64,000 nt of DNA. It comes from Combretum micranthum. Taxonomy: Eukaryota; Streptophyta; Magnoliopsida; Myrtales; Combretaceae. Both the position numbers and the translations under genes were made by a program. Each line of letters begins with the position of its first letter. The stretch's first letter is position 1. This document shows, piece by piece, positions 37,100 to 49,692 of the stretch. A model generated the notes under the pieces. That model saw only the letters and a list, made by a program, of their open reading frames with translations, was not told the origin of the DNA and ran no database searches. The DNA lies in assembly GCA_024138025.1 (NCBI GenBank), contig JAMXBD010001582.1, positions 186,001 to 250,000 of the forward strand, in the 5' to 3' direction.

Positions 37100-39125
37100 A
37101 TCTCATGTTGCGCAGTTTTTTAAGCCAATAGTGCTCACTATTTTGTTTAGCTTCAGTTTTCTATTTATTAGATCCATATTGACACATGTGGAGCTTGGTT
37201 GCTCAAGTTTGCCCGGCGTGGTCTATTGTTTAGCATGCTACAGTTTGCTGGTAGAGTGATTGGCATTTGGACCTCCTAGGTGCTCGGTATTTGGACACGA
37301 ATAGCAGTTGTTCGCACGGTCATAAACGACAGCTCGACCATTAGTAGTAGCAGGAGCTTTGTTTGGGAAATAAAAAAACTCCAATAGTTGTCATGGTTGC
37401 CACAAGGCTGCTTGATTCAAATTAGTGGTTGTCTATAGTTTGGTGGAAATCACAAGTCACAATTGTAATGGGCTGACTTTGATCTATTTCTATATCAACC
37501 TTGTATGGACATTTAGTGTATAAAAACTAGGGGATTGCCTCTTTTAGCCAATTTCTCAAAGTCGAAATTTGGTTCGTTTAGCTGTATGTTTTGGCCATCT
37601 CTGATGTCCAACTAAATCTAGATTTAAAGCCCCAATATCTCAAAGAGACGTTCAAGTAGAAGGTTTTTTTTCCCCCTTAAAAACCTCAATGCTTTCCTCT
37701 GCTGCTAGTTACTAAGTCTATAACCTTTAACCCATTTAATTTTTTTTTTTTTTTTACAAATTAAGATTATGTCTATCCAATTTCACTCCTTCCTGCCATG
37801 ACTTGAGAGTTTGAGAAAGTCATATAATTCTTTATAGTAGGTTTTTGGTTCTCCTACTCCTGAGCTATAAACTAACCATTAATTTGCTACCTTTGACTTG
37901 AGAATGACCCACTTGATTTCTTTTCGCACAATTTTTTTCCCTAACATGTGTTGATCCTTTTGGTAGGTTGCCAAAATTGTACTTTATTGTTTATGGGCTT
38001 AATAGTGGGCTTATCTGTTATCCTAGCTCTCTTGTACTTTGCTAGACTTGGTTCAGCCCATGATTAATCTTGTGTCGCTTTAGCACCGACCCTTGACATG
38101 GGCCTATGAGTGATCTTGTATTATTCAGGCATCTAGCCTCTTCTAACTTTGATATAGGCTCGCAAGTAATCTTAAGCTTCACTCTGTATCACCAAGTCCA
38201 TTTATGAGTTCATTCTCTTGAAGGAGTTGGAGTCTACTCTAACAACAAAGTATCCTTACTCCGAAAGTGGGTGTTTAATCCTCTCGTAGATGTCTACTCT
38301 ATAGTGAGTTTTAGTAGTGAGGTATCATCGTTCCACCATTATGGGTCAACTCTATTAATAAAGCAAATTACCTTGTCTATAAGGATTTACTCCGCTATCA
38401 TTATAGTAGCACTCTATAGAAAAACATCAATACTTTGTTGTCTAATTATCAATCAACTCATTAGTAATATATAGCACTACTATAAAAAGGTTGGAATAAC
38501 CTTAGTGTTATCTTGACCTCCCCACTACAATATTCAATCAACGTAGCTCCATATCAATAAAGCTAAGAAAGTATACTAAAAAGAAGTCTAAATCAAGCCA
38601 ACATGCTTCACTCGGTTATTAAGCATACATCAAATGTAGTCAGCAACGTTGGGTGATGTAATACCTTTTAGGGTAAGCAAAACTTATATATGCTATCATC
38701 AACAGAACATCATACCCACATGCCTATCAATTCTTCATCCCAATGTATTATTCTCTACACATTGGAGGTACATTGCCTATGAGCACCAAGATGGGCACAT
38801 CACCTATGAGTACTAAGATAGGTATATCACTTAGACATGCTTTACACTTAAGTGCCTATGCCAAGCAATAGTTTTTCCAAGATATGTAGATGCTTCCCAT
38901 GGTAATCACATTCATGGAAACCTTCAAAAGTGCATATATGAACTTCTTCTCCCCCGATTGATAGCACATCATTATATGATAAGGCAACAACTCATACCAA
39001 GCTATTACTTCTTGTTTGTGAATTTTGACAAGACAAAATGCTTGAGGTACTATGGCATGGGTTTGCTTCGAGCCTATAGGCCAAGGGGGTTTTAACCATG
39101 TGGTTAGATTAAGTTGCATAATGGG
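37100..39125. other. E4 internal sequence, no gene
   Basis: No domain found on either strand. Minor features: a T-run at 37739-37755, a 26-bp direct repeat around CCTATGAG (38777 and 38803), and a 3' approach to the tandem array from about 38860. Frames such as 38271-38474 and 39134-38856 lack any support. Confidence 0.5.
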
Positions 39126-39835
39126 GCATTGCACCTACTACATACTTAAAAGAGGATGTTTCCACTATGCGACTATAGTTACCATGAAGTGATCGTTTCA
39201 ATCGTTTATGGATGAGGTCGCTTCAACCTCAACTATATAGAAAGGTGATACAACTACTAAACTTGCTATAGGATTGCTTCGATCCATCAAAGCTAGTACC
39301 GCTTCAATCACATGAATAATGTTACAAAAGTGGACATTATATTGCTGCATGGTGAGAGCGAATGTTTCTACTAAGTGATCATAACTACCATGATATGATT
39401 GCTTTAATCATTCACGGATGAGGTTGCCTTGACCTTAAACTTTGCATAAAGGTGTTAAGGCAGCCAAGCCTACCATAGATCACTTGATCTTTCACAACTA
39501 AGTTTGCTTCATTCTCGTACATGAAGTTGCAAAGATGGGCATTGCACCTGCCGCATGCTTAGGAGTAGATTCTTCTACTAAACAATTGTGGCTATCATGA
39601 TGTGATCTCTTTAATTATCCATGGATGAAGTAGCTTCGGCCTTGATTCTATAAAATGGTGTTACGACTATTAGGCTTACTGTGAAGGTGTTGCATAATTG
39701 AGCATTACACCTATATATGCTCAAAAGCATACGCTTTTATTGAATGATTGTAGCTATCTTCAAGTGGTTGCATCGATCATTCATGGATGAGGTCACTTCA
39801 ACCTGTATTCTACAAAATGGCGTTACAACTCCTAA
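39126..39835. repeat. Tandem array of about 200-bp units in E4, left part
   Basis: Four units; the first hairpin of each lies at 39191, 39396, 39603 and 39765 (periods 205, 207 and 162, the last with a deletion of about 43 bp). Each unit repeats the order CTACAT..C(T/C)TA, ATTGTAGCTACCAT, ATGGATGAGGT, CTATTCTA.AAATGG and CCTACTATGG. Clear stem-loops: GGATTGCTTCGATCC at 39271-39285, TGATTGCTTTAATCA at 39396-39410, AGATCACTTGATCT at 39477-39490. The array is cut by LTR G2 at 39836 and resumes at 44111. Confidence 0.85.
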
Positions 39836-41620
39836 TGTCACGCCCTGAGGGTACCCTAGTAGTAGTAAACAAGATATACTTGAATACTATTACTAGTTTA
39901 CCTTCTGAGAATGACATATTTTCAATAAACAGGATTTTTTAGTTGCTTAGATAAGATAGACAAGCATATATAAGACATAAATTAGTAAATAACTGTCATA
40001 CCAAATTTGTGAATAATAATAATATTACAGACTATAATATTTCTATAAATTCCTTTAAGTACACAACTAAAGTTTCTAACGCAAGATACTTGCAACTAAA
40101 ATAGAAATATCATCTTATCCTATACTATTTCTTAAGCTTCCATCTTCTAAATTCTTACCGGGACCATGCTTCTGGTAGTAATGAGCCAAAGTCGCAATGT
40201 GAACCTGAAAGGACTATTGAAGTGTGAGCTAAACCACGAGCTCAGTGAATAACTAAAACTTATTACATAACATACAAGTTATTTAACAATCATATGAAAT
40301 GTATCAATTAAACATATGTATAAATACAAGCCTGGATAACCTAGAATCCAAACAGGATGAAGATTTACGCCCTCTCATCGGGGTTGAAGGATCACAATCT
40401 ATGGCCTACCTACCTAGGAGCGACTTAAGCTTTCAAGAAACAATAATACTCAATTTAATTATCTCTTTGAATTTATTACGTCTTAACATTCATTTCCTAT
40501 TTTAGCTTTAGAAACTCCACTAAGTGTTAGTCATTTCCAAGCAATACCATAAGCGGCGTCCTTCATTTACCATTTAGTTCCTATGGTATCAACAGAACAA
40601 AGGTAATCTTGCGATTAACTAATAGCTGTCTTGCCTAGATAAACCAAGCATTACCAGAGATCCGGGATACTAACATGTAGTAGGATACCACTTGCTCAAA
40701 TGTTACTTTATGCAAAGTATGCAATGCATGTACAATTTCCATTATGGTACCAGTAGTTTTTAATTAAATTGAAGGCGATCAACCAATGCACAGACATTCA
40801 ATCATGTTACACGAACAATATAGTCATACATAATTCTATTGTCATTATTTTTAGAGTGATTTGGCAATCAATACACCAAACAATTCCCATAAACCCATAC
40901 AGTACACTCAAGTAATTATCTTTTATTTAAAGTTCGTTAAGTTACAAACACATACAATGTAATAAGACTGAGTTACTCACCTGCTCATGTTGGTCAATTG
41001 TAGTAATCGTCAAGAAAATCCTCACGAGTACCCAAGTCTCCTATTGAGATGATTAACATACTCATCAATATCACATAGACTATATGATTAATCTCCTATG
41101 AGTGTCTAAGTGTCCTATTTTGATGTTAGGTTCTCGTTCTATTACTATATTAGTTCTTTGGATATCTTATAGTAATCAAGTATTAGTTCATATATATTTT
41201 TAAGTTATTTTCCTTGATTTTGATTGATACTTAAATATATCAATCGAGTATTCGAGAATTTGACATTTAGTTACTCATTTTTATAGTTATTAATGTTATG
41301 TTTGTATTGTTCCTTATTTAACTTAGTGTCGTAATTCGTATCTATTTATTAATGTTTAGAACTATCGATTTTCTTTCGATTTATTTGATATAATTTTCTC
41401 GTAATAAAAAGATATCCCTATATTCTTAAATTTAAATTTCCATTGTTATCCATTTGTTTATAGGTATATACTTAAATAAATATTTGATAATTACTATACT
41501 TCTAACTTTTCTTGTAAAACATATTAGATCCATCTATACTAATAATAATACATTTAGTAACATTAAAATTTGATGAATTTAAACATTATTTTCAAAAATG
41601 TCAATAATTTTATCTTTTGG

Positions 41621-41700
<80 letters not shown>

Positions 41701-41705
41701 TAACA

Positions 41706-41741
<36 letters not shown>

Positions 41742-44110
41742 AATTACGGTAACAACAATAATATTAGTAATAATAATAATTACGGAAATGATAATAATAA
41801 TAAACAAGTTTAATGATGATGATAATAATAATAATGTTTTTCATAATAATAATACTTGTTTAATCTTCATCATATAATTTAAATTAATAATAATTCACAA
41901 TCCTTGCTCATTAAAGTTAAAATTATAGTAATATTACTAAAATAGCTTTAAACTTAACTTTTGGATTTTAACTATAAATTTAAATATAATAATAGCTAAA
42001 AAAAATAATTCCAGAAATATTGTTAATTCAAATATCTTTAATGGTATTAGTAATATTAACAAATAGTTGTAAAGCTTAATGGACTTAAGTTAAATTAATG
42101 ATAGTGATTTATTATCACTAATAATCTTTTCTTGATAATGTTAATGTCACTAATTTATAATACTTATTTCAATAATCTCATTATATATTACTTAAATATT
42201 ATACATTTATTAATACAGAAAAAATTTTAATTTTAAACTCAATATTCAATAATTTCAATATTATATTACTAATAAGTAATAATACTCTTAATAATACAAA
42301 AAATAAATAAATAAAAATAATAACAGTACTAAAAAATTTATAATATTAATATATATAATTTATTTTAATTGATTCGATTTTTTTAAAAAAAAATTTAAAA
42401 AAAGAAAGCAGAGAGGTACATGGGCTGGAACACTCCTGTATTCCTCCTGTGCTCATCAGGGGAAGTACTGTTTATCGTCCTCCCCAATGAGCTCGGCTGA
42501 TTTCGACTGAAATCTGGCGTTCCAAGGCCCATGAATCGATTCTTATGAGTTTCTACAATGTTTTACTACATCAATATCACATCAAAACATCAAAACAACA
42601 ACATGATTCATGGTTTTTGGATCAACATGGTGTAACTAGGGTTTTCGAAAATTACCTTACTCGAGCCTATTCGATGAAATTTGAAGCTTGTTCTTGTGTT
42701 GGTTATGATCCTATGATCATCAGAAGTCAATTCCAATCCTTGGTTTTAAAAAAAAAACAACCCGAAATACAATAACTTACCTTGTTCCCATTTTAAGCGT
42801 TTTTTTCGTATTATTTTCTTCTTGATTCGAACTGGGATGATTAGAGTGGTTTGATTTCTGTTTTTAGGTCGATTTGCTTGCTCAATAGGTGTTTGTTTGA
42901 TATGGAAATTTCGAGAGTAAATGAGAGTTGTTTGCTTATCCATTATGAAGCTTAAACATATATATATATATAAAAGAGAAAGGAGGACAGTTTTCTTCAA
43001 AAAATTCATCCGATTGTTCCACCTTTTGTCACTGTTTCATCCAGTTGTTTTACTATCATTAATGAAGGAAATAAGTTGCCAAGATTTGATTGGTTGGTGA
43101 GTTGATTTTGTTGACAAATTGTGCACAAATTAGATGATTTTCCAAGCAAGTTTCGACTCTCAACTTTCATGAAAATCAAAACCCTTCATTTGTTCATCCA
43201 AGAACCGATCCTGCAAGTATATATACACTAATATTTAAATAATATCAATCTATATTTTGGGTAATTTATTACGTTAATCGGGTACAAATTAGCTAATATT
43301 TGAGAGTTTTTGTTCAAAAACATTTTTATAAGATTCTACAAAATGTTTTGGTTATCAAACTATACAAATTTAAGTTTTAAGTTTACGCAATTAGTTTTTT
43401 TTAGAATTTTATCTCCTGATTAAGGTTTCCTAAGCTTATTAGGTCAATTTTTGTTTTAGGCTCCAATAGTTTAAGAAAACCCTAATTAGAACAATGGTAT
43501 GATTCAAATATTTATTTGAAGTTTAGATCTTTAGTTATACATCTATTTATATTTTTATTGTATATTTATAATCCTAACAGTTTATCTTTAGGTTATCGTT
43601 TCCTATCTATAAGTATAGTTGGTTAACTACTCAATATCGCATTTGATATATAAACTAAATTATCTATATATCTTCGGTTTTTGATACCTACAACGAAATC
43701 TTATTAGTAGTGTTTAATACTATCTAGAATCTTGAATTTAAGGTTTAAATGCATGTATAGGCTCATTACTACTCATTGTTCTAGTCTCAAGTCATTGTCG
43801 AGTTTAATAGTAGTCATTTAATCTCTATATTTATATTTTTCTATCTATTCTATTTGTATCACAAGCTTTAGGGTTTGAAAATTTGGGTTTCCTTTAATTA
43901 TATTTTGAATTATCAGCTTAAGATACGAAATCTTGTTTTTGGTGTCAATTAGGGTCAAAGAAGTTCTTTATTCGGCTTTTAGATCCTAACCTAGCCAAAT
44001 TCAAGTTATTGATCTATTCTTAGGTTTTTATTGGATTCTAGGTTTATTAACTAGTTCATACTTTCTATTTTAGAGTCGTGTACTATTGTGAAAAATTCCC
44101 AGCATTTACA
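39836..44110 (-). mobile_element. Solo LTR G2, 4275 bp
   Basis: The plus strand runs from TGTCACGCCCTGAGGGTACC to TCCCAGCATTTACA, with perfect CCTAA duplications (39831-39835 and 44111-44115). It is inserted inside the tandem array, which continues on both sides. It shares the CTGGAT(A/G)A(C/T)CTAGAATCCAA block and the TTTACGCCCTCTCATC block with G1, but is about 1 kb shorter. It contains a long (AAT)n/(AAC)n microsatellite. No internal genes. Confidence 0.9.
41624..41740. repeat. Compound (AAT)n-(AAC)n microsatellite
   Basis: About 25 AAT units, a short mixed stretch, then about 10 CAA units, with further imperfect AAT runs to 41900. It produces a meaningless poly-tyrosine/poly-valine frame on the minus strand. 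Confidence 0.95.
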
Positions 44111-44790
44111 CCTAAGCTTATTATGGGATTACTTCAAATCACCATAGCTGAGATCGCATTGATCTCATGAAACGTGGTGCAAAATTAAGCATTGCACCAA
44201 CTACATGCTCAGGAGCATACGCTTTTATTGAATGATTGTAGCTACCATAAAGTGATCGTTTTGATCATCGGATGAGGTCGCTTTGACCTCTATTCTATGA
44301 AATGGTGTTACGAATGTTAAGCCTACTATGGAGTTGCTTCAACTCGTCGCAGCTAAGATCACTTTGATCTCATGAAAGCTGTTATAGAATTGGGCATTGC
44401 ATCCACTACATTCTCAAGAGCCTACGCTTCTACTAAATGATTGTAGCTACCATAAATTGATCGCTTTGATCATCCATGGATGAGGTTGCTTCGACCTCTA
44501 TTATGTGAAATGGATTTATTGCTACCAAGCCTACTATAGAGTTGCTTCAACTCACACAACTGAAATCACTTCAATCTCATGAAAGGTATTGCAGAATTGT
44601 ACGTACTACATGCTCAGGAGCATACACTTCTATTGAACAATTACAGCTACCATGAAGTGATAGCTTTGGTCATCCATGGATGAGATCGCTTCAACCTTTA
44701 TTCTACGAAATGGAGTTATAGTTGCGAAGCCTACTATGGAGTTGCTTCAACTCATCATAGATGAGATTGCTTTGATTTGAAGTGGAGAAC
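44111..44790. repeat. Tandem array of about 200-bp units in E4, right part, with CTT-loop hairpins
   Basis: Three full units follow G2 (first hairpin at 44253, 44458 and 44664). Unit one has four clear stems: TGATCGTTTTGATCA (44253), GAGGTCGCTTTGACCTC (44274), GAGTTGCTTCAACTC (44331) and AGATCACTTTGATCT (44356). Unit two has TGATCGCTTTGATCA (44458), GAGGTTGCTTCGACCTC (44482) and GAGTTGCTTCAACTC (44539). GAGTTGCTTCAACTC returns at 44739, and GAGATCGCATTGATCTC sits at 44150. Spacing inside units is kept (about 21-24, 57, 23-25 and 102 bp). No long reading frame runs through the array. Confidence 0.85.
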
Positions 44791-45289
44791 ACTAGATAGC
44801 AATGTTAGGTATGTTCATTTGCTCATTGTGGTGGCAATGTTAGCTATACCAAATTTTCTTTTGTGAAGATAATAATAAAAAAGTTCAAACAAGCATCAAA
44901 GTTATATTTAAGCATTGTATGCTTATGGTGGCAATGTCCGCTACACCATAACTTTAAGAGAACTTCCCCAAACATTACAAATTTTCTTTCTTTGTCATGC
45001 TTATCAGAAGTGCTACAAACATCAGTATAATGAGTATGGAAAAAGATGAAAAATCACATTATCATTCACTTTATTTCTTCTTATTACAGTATGAGAATAA
45101 GTGATAGGCATCTTCTACCTTTAATATAGCCGATATCATATAAAAAAAATGTTATTCATTATATATGCCTTCATTACCCATCATCTACACATCGTTGTTT
45201 TCAATGACTAGCTCGCCATCTTGCATTCCCATTTGAAATATCCATCCTAAATTTAGGTAGTCCTTGATAGCATGGTTTACAACTTAATG
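44791..45289 (-). other. E4 sequence between gag relic and tandem array
   Basis: No domain found. A GGCAATGT(T/C)(A/C)GCTA(T/C)ACC phrase occurs at about 44832 and 44932. Probably decayed end of gag or its 3' flank. Confidence 0.45.
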
Positions 45290-46703
45290 ATATTAGCAAT
45301 ATTTAATATTATTCTTTTCTTGCGTTGTGGACTCTATATTAACTCTTGGTAGTTGGATATTACCATCTTTAATCCATTTATATGGACCATGTCCATTGAG
45401 CATGGAAATCATGGAGGATTTTATGAAGTGTCCTTTCTTCTTTTGTTATCATTATAGCTTCTCTCATGTGCAGAGTTCATAGAAGGTTCTCACTTTCTCC
45501 CAAGATCGCCTCATTATTTGGTAATTGAATTATTTATTCTTCATGTGTTATCTACTAATGTTGCAAAGGACTTAAGCGACAGGCTCTCCAAATACACAAC
45601 ATGTTGTCTGAACATCCCCTAGATGTAGATTTTAACGACTTCCTTTTCGTCACACATATCCTAGATATCCAAAGAGAATTCCCTAAAATGCTCAATGTAA
45701 TCTATGAGATCTTCTTTCAGGAGTTGTTTGATACGCCCCTTATTTGTCATAGTCACGCGTTCTTAAGTTTCAAAGAACTTCTCAAGAAATATTCTACACA
45801 TAGTTTCCCATGAATTAATGGAGCTGGAGTTGAGATTGACATATCAGGTGTATGCCTTCTTTGTTAAGGACATAGAAAACTCCTTGAGCTTCAAATCATC
45901 ATCAAGTCCATAGACTTCGAGGGTCTCAACAAACTTGAGATGGTGCTAGCTTGTGTCTCATTAAATTTAATGAACATTAGACTAGTATAGTCCTTAGGTA
46001 TGGTTTCTCCTCAATCCTTTTATGGGTATGGAAGAGTCAGGTTGATGACTTTAATAGAAGATAAAGCTTGTACCTACCTCAGATATTTTTCCAGGTTTTC
46101 TTTTGTCACATAGGACACAAAAGCAGATGAAGTATTGACTCCCACATCATGAATAGGAGTAACACTGTGAGGAGAAGGTATGTTAGTCATAATAGGCTGC
46201 ACATTAAATCCAGAGGAGGAGGATCCCTTAAGATGAACCTTTACCTCTTCTGCAATAGTAAGCATGAGATCTCTTAGAGTAGGAGGCAGCAATGGCTCTT
46301 GTCGGCGCCCTTCATTTTCAACAGGTGGAAGATTAGTTTACTCATGTTGAGCATCATGTAGAGTCTCATATCAAGTGCCCTTTTATATAGCAACAACTGG
46401 CATTGTGCTAGCTGCTTGCACTCCCAATGCAGGTAAATTTATCCTGGGAAGCATGCTTCTTGATGCAGTAGCAGCTTTTGCCATACCTTGTAGGAATTGC
46501 TTAAAAACATTTAGAAATTGATTAAGAGCCTCAATATTCTCTTGAATAGTGTGTATCATGAGCGCACTATTCACTGTAGGCATTTGCATAGCCATGAGCA
46601 CAACATTATCATCTACAGCTTGGTTCTATTCAACCGCATTAAGCTTATTGTCTTGTTTTTAGGGGTTTGCTTCCCATTCAACTCTCTTGTGTGGAGGTGT
46701 CAT
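45290..46703 (-). pseudogene. gag: Tat/Ogre-type gag relic of E4
   Basis: Read on the minus strand from the ATG at 46703 (MTPPHKRVEWEANP, then a stop). Further pieces: IHTIQENIEALNQFLNVFKQ (46601-46383), a linker-like Ser/Pro-rich piece ending VSYVTKENLEKYLR (46292-46074), and a recognisable capsid core: DDDLKLKEFSMSLTKKAYT, SINSWETMCRIFLEKFF and QLLKEDLIDYIEHFREFSLD. This matches the Tat/Ogre gag pattern (LKLREF..SL...AYTWY..L..GSI.SWE.M...F...F). It is interrupted by many stops and at least three frameshifts. It sits just inside the primer-binding site, as gag should. No zinc knuckle or protease follows. Confidence 0.7.
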
Positions 46704-46726
46704 TCTTGTTAAGAACTTACTCTCTT

Positions 46727-46744
46727 TCCCTAGCAGAGTTTCCA
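46727..46744 (-). other. Primer-binding site of E4
   Basis: The minus strand reads TGGAAACTCTGCTAGGGA, close to TGGCGACTCTGCTGGGGA of Tat/Ogre elements. It lies a few bases inside the LTR end CCATACA (46751). Confidence 0.65.
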
Positions 46745-46758
46745 AATAAATGTATGGT

Positions 46759-48960
46759 TGTAACGCCCTAAACTAAGGCATTAAAACCCGCCACGTGTCC
46801 CTCTCTTAAAAGAGACACGTAAAGGCTCTAAATCTTAATACCACAAAATATAAACATATAAAAATCTCCATAAACCCACATTTAAGGGTACTCTAGAAGG
46901 AACAAAACCTATGAAACCTGTAATTTATAACTTTCAAATACCTCCTGTAACAAAACTAAATCCGAGTTGGCAAAAGCAAAGCCAACAATAATCCAGAAAA
47001 GATCTAACTTCCAACTAAAAACATATAATCCTATTTAATAAACTATTACATAAAAACCAATACTTCAAATCCTCAAAAAGATAAATAATCAAAATATTGT
47101 TTCAAAAATCTTCAATAACTCAAGAAATCTTTTTTTATATGTCTTGTATAACGTCCTATTCCTTTGCAGTGTAGTTAGGTCCACCATCGCCATCCCCATG
47201 ATCAAAATACAAGTCATAACCAGACAAGTTATAAACAGTATCTCCATCACCTGTACCTGAAAAAGAAAGGAATGAGCGAAAACGCCCATGCACAAACAAC
47301 ATATATAGATACATGCAACTAACTAAATGCAAACAACAGGATTATTATCTTCATTAAGCCTGCAAAACAATACAATTCAGAATCATAGATCTCTGATCCC
47401 AAACTTGGAGTTACTCAGACTCCTGAAAAACTACTAGATATAGAAAATAAATAATTATATACATATATTGGTGAATGAGTATTCCCCAAACACCCACGGC
47501 CATACTGCCAATAAACCTATATCTATCGGAATCATCTCCAAGTGCAACTCCACCAGGGACAACGACACACAAGGATCATCACGGTGCCTCACCAGTATCA
47601 CTGTCTACCAGGTTTTTACTGGTCAAAGCCGATGACATCCAGAAAAACAAATTAAGCCAAATAGAATTAAGTTCATTTATATATCTGTTCCTACAGGCAA
47701 CAATCAAAAAACTAAACCTGCAAGCAAATACAACAAACAAGGAAAGGTCGTACCTTTTCCAATTCCAGGAACAATCTCTCTAAATCCGCAAATTCTTAAA
47801 AACAACAAGAAATCTCACAATCTTCTCTCAAGAAATCACAACTGCAGAATCTCTTCGATCAATTCCCTAGAAAACCTAAATCTCCGCAAAACCCTAATTT
47901 CATAAATCAACAAATACAAGCAAATCCATCATTCTAATTCGATCTTTTAATGAATCTATGATTTAGAGGATGAAAACTTACTTTGATTTGACTCTAAATC
48001 CAGAAAATTGCCAAATACCACAAAGAAACCATAACCCTAGAACATCTTCAATCATGAACGAACAAAACCTTAAATCAGAAATCATTTCGATGAAATCTAC
48101 ATATGTAATTAAGGGATTTAATTACCTTGAATGGATCTTAAATTCCTAATCGTTCTCCTCGAGATTCAGATCTGATCTTCAATCTTCCTTAAACACCCAC
48201 TCTTCAGATCTCTAAGAAAATTAGAACCGTTTCTCCAATTCTTCTTAAAAAGAAAAAAGAAAATCCTAAGGTAATTCATAGATTGAAAGACTTTAAAGGA
48301 AAGCTATGATTTTCATTACCTGAATCCGATCTTCCAAGATCTCCTTTAACCAATAGAATCAAATCTCCAAACCCGATATGTATGTTTTCCAATTCTGTCA
48401 CAAATTCAATAATCAAACCCTAAGAAATCTAATAATTCATAATATCTTAAAACAAAAAAAGTGATTTAGTTACCTGATCTGGACTTCTGAATCCTTTGGC
48501 TGCTATAAACTCTCAAAGGATAAGAATCTAGGTTTAGGGTTTTGTTGGAGAAAAGACAAAGAAAGAATATATAGGGATTTGTGACTTTTGATCTTCTGTC
48601 ATGTGTCTGTCATGTGACCAAAATTGTATTAAAATTAGATTTTTGATGACAAAGAAAGAATATATAAGCCGGCTTTTTTCAACTGTCTTAAACGTACTCT
48701 AAATCTCTTAGGGTTTTGACTGAGGAATGGTGTGACAAACTCTAGGTTAAGGATATATTTATAGAGGTATGTTGTTTAGGAAAAACAATAAAATTATATT
48801 TCAACTTTGACTATAAAACCTTCTTATTTAATATCTTTTGACTCTTTGACCCTTCTTAATAATCCCTTTTATATACTTTAGGATTGACCATAAAACCCTC
48901 TTATTTTATATCAAATGACAAATTTTTCCTTCTTTGTAATTTATTTATCTTTATATTACA
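46759..48960 (-). mobile_element. Solo LTR H2, 2202 bp
   Basis: The plus strand runs from TGTAACGCCCTAAACTAAGG to CTTTATATTACA. Same family as H1, with an extra segment near 48180-48560. Flanks are ATGGT and GTGGG; comparison with the unbroken LTR at 31003 suggests that three bases of the right duplication were lost. Minus-strand TATA at 48763-48756. Weak frames inside (such as 47475-47783) are shadows. Confidence 0.82.
48756..48763 (-). promoter_or_regulatory. TATA box of LTR H2
   Basis: The minus strand reads CTATAAATATATCC, about 200 bp inside the LTR start at 48960. It supports the minus orientation of family H. Confidence 0.5.
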
Positions 48961-49692
48961 GTGGGGTTGTTGTAGCTGGCCAATCACATGCAATAAATGT
49001 GGCATTGACCTAAGAGAAGTCTTCAACCGATGACATGTATACAAATGTCATAGAGAGAGGCAGAGGAGAAGGAACAGGCGAACCATGTGATAGAAGATCA
49101 AATCAAATAGATTCTATCATTATTGACTCGTTCTTTGTGAAGTAGTTTCTTTAATTCTTTTTAGACTTATTTTGGCAGAGTTTTCGTGTTACTCTCGATC
49201 TTAGCAATATACAGAATGATTCCCAAATGAGAAGACAAGATTCTTATTTATGGATATTGGAGGCTAATGCTAGTCTTTAGATCATTCTTAAGGATCCAAT
49301 AGTTGAGATTGAAGCCTTATTTTCTTTAGCAATAAGCTCTGCTTGCAAATGGGCTTGGGAAGAGCTTGAGCACCTTTATAATAAAAGAAGCCCATTAATC
49401 TTTTTAACTAGCATATTTTCAATAAAAAGGGCTTAAGGCTTATTTTAGTAAAATAAAACCCAAATTAACCTAAAAGATATTTTTGGTGTCTATTTTTCAT
49501 GCATGAGAAAACCAAATTAAGTTGAGACCGAAATGAACTGGTCCAACTATCCCTGTTCTAAGCCTATTAAGCTAAATCTCCCTATAACATCCTTTTTTGG
49601 ACTTCATCTTCTAAGCTCTATCACTAGCTTAAGAGACCGGCCCAAGGCATTAAATTGGGTTAAAAACCTAATTACCGAAATGACCCTCTATA

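Larger units (their letters stand above)
31003..49692 (-). mobile_element. Non-autonomous Tat/Ogre-like element E4, about 18.7 kb including nested LTRs
   Basis: The terminal repeats are 31003-34206 and 46751-49692, about 750 bp each once the nested LTRs D and H2 are removed. Target duplications GATTT (30998-31002) and AATTT (49693-49697) match at 4 of 5 bases, and the E3 ORF frame is kept across the insertion. On the minus strand: 5' LTR, primer-binding site (46744-46727), a gag relic (46703-45290), a tandem array with hairpins, then about 5 kb of unassigned sequence with one ORF. No protease, RT or integrase motif was found in either strand, so it looks non-autonomous (LARD-like) or pol-deleted. 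It hosts solo LTRs D, B2, G2 and H2. Confidence 0.75.
46751..49692 (-). repeat. 5' LTR of E4, split by H2
   Basis: Plus-strand TGTATGGT, then H2, then GTTGTTGTAGCTGGCC... to ATGACCCTCTATA at 49692. Net length about 740 bp. It matches the left LTR but has clearly diverged, so E4 is old. Confidence 0.75.

Noticed and set aside
41610..41807. Minus-strand frame with poly-valine and poly-tyrosine
   Set aside because: Translation of the (AAT)n/(AAC)n microsatellite.
42545..43009. Small ORFs inside LTR G2
   Set aside because: Inside a solo LTR, with no support from the sister copy G1.
39126..44790. CRISPR-like array
   Set aside because: Units are about 200 bp and repeat as wholes; there are no unique spacers between short identical repeats, and the DNA is a plant retrotransposon.
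16358..48960. H1 and H2 as the two LTRs of one 32-kb element
   Set aside because: H1 has its own near-perfect duplication (GTATA/GTATG) and the host ORF resumes across it; H2 sits inside the E4 LTR. They are independent insertions of one family.
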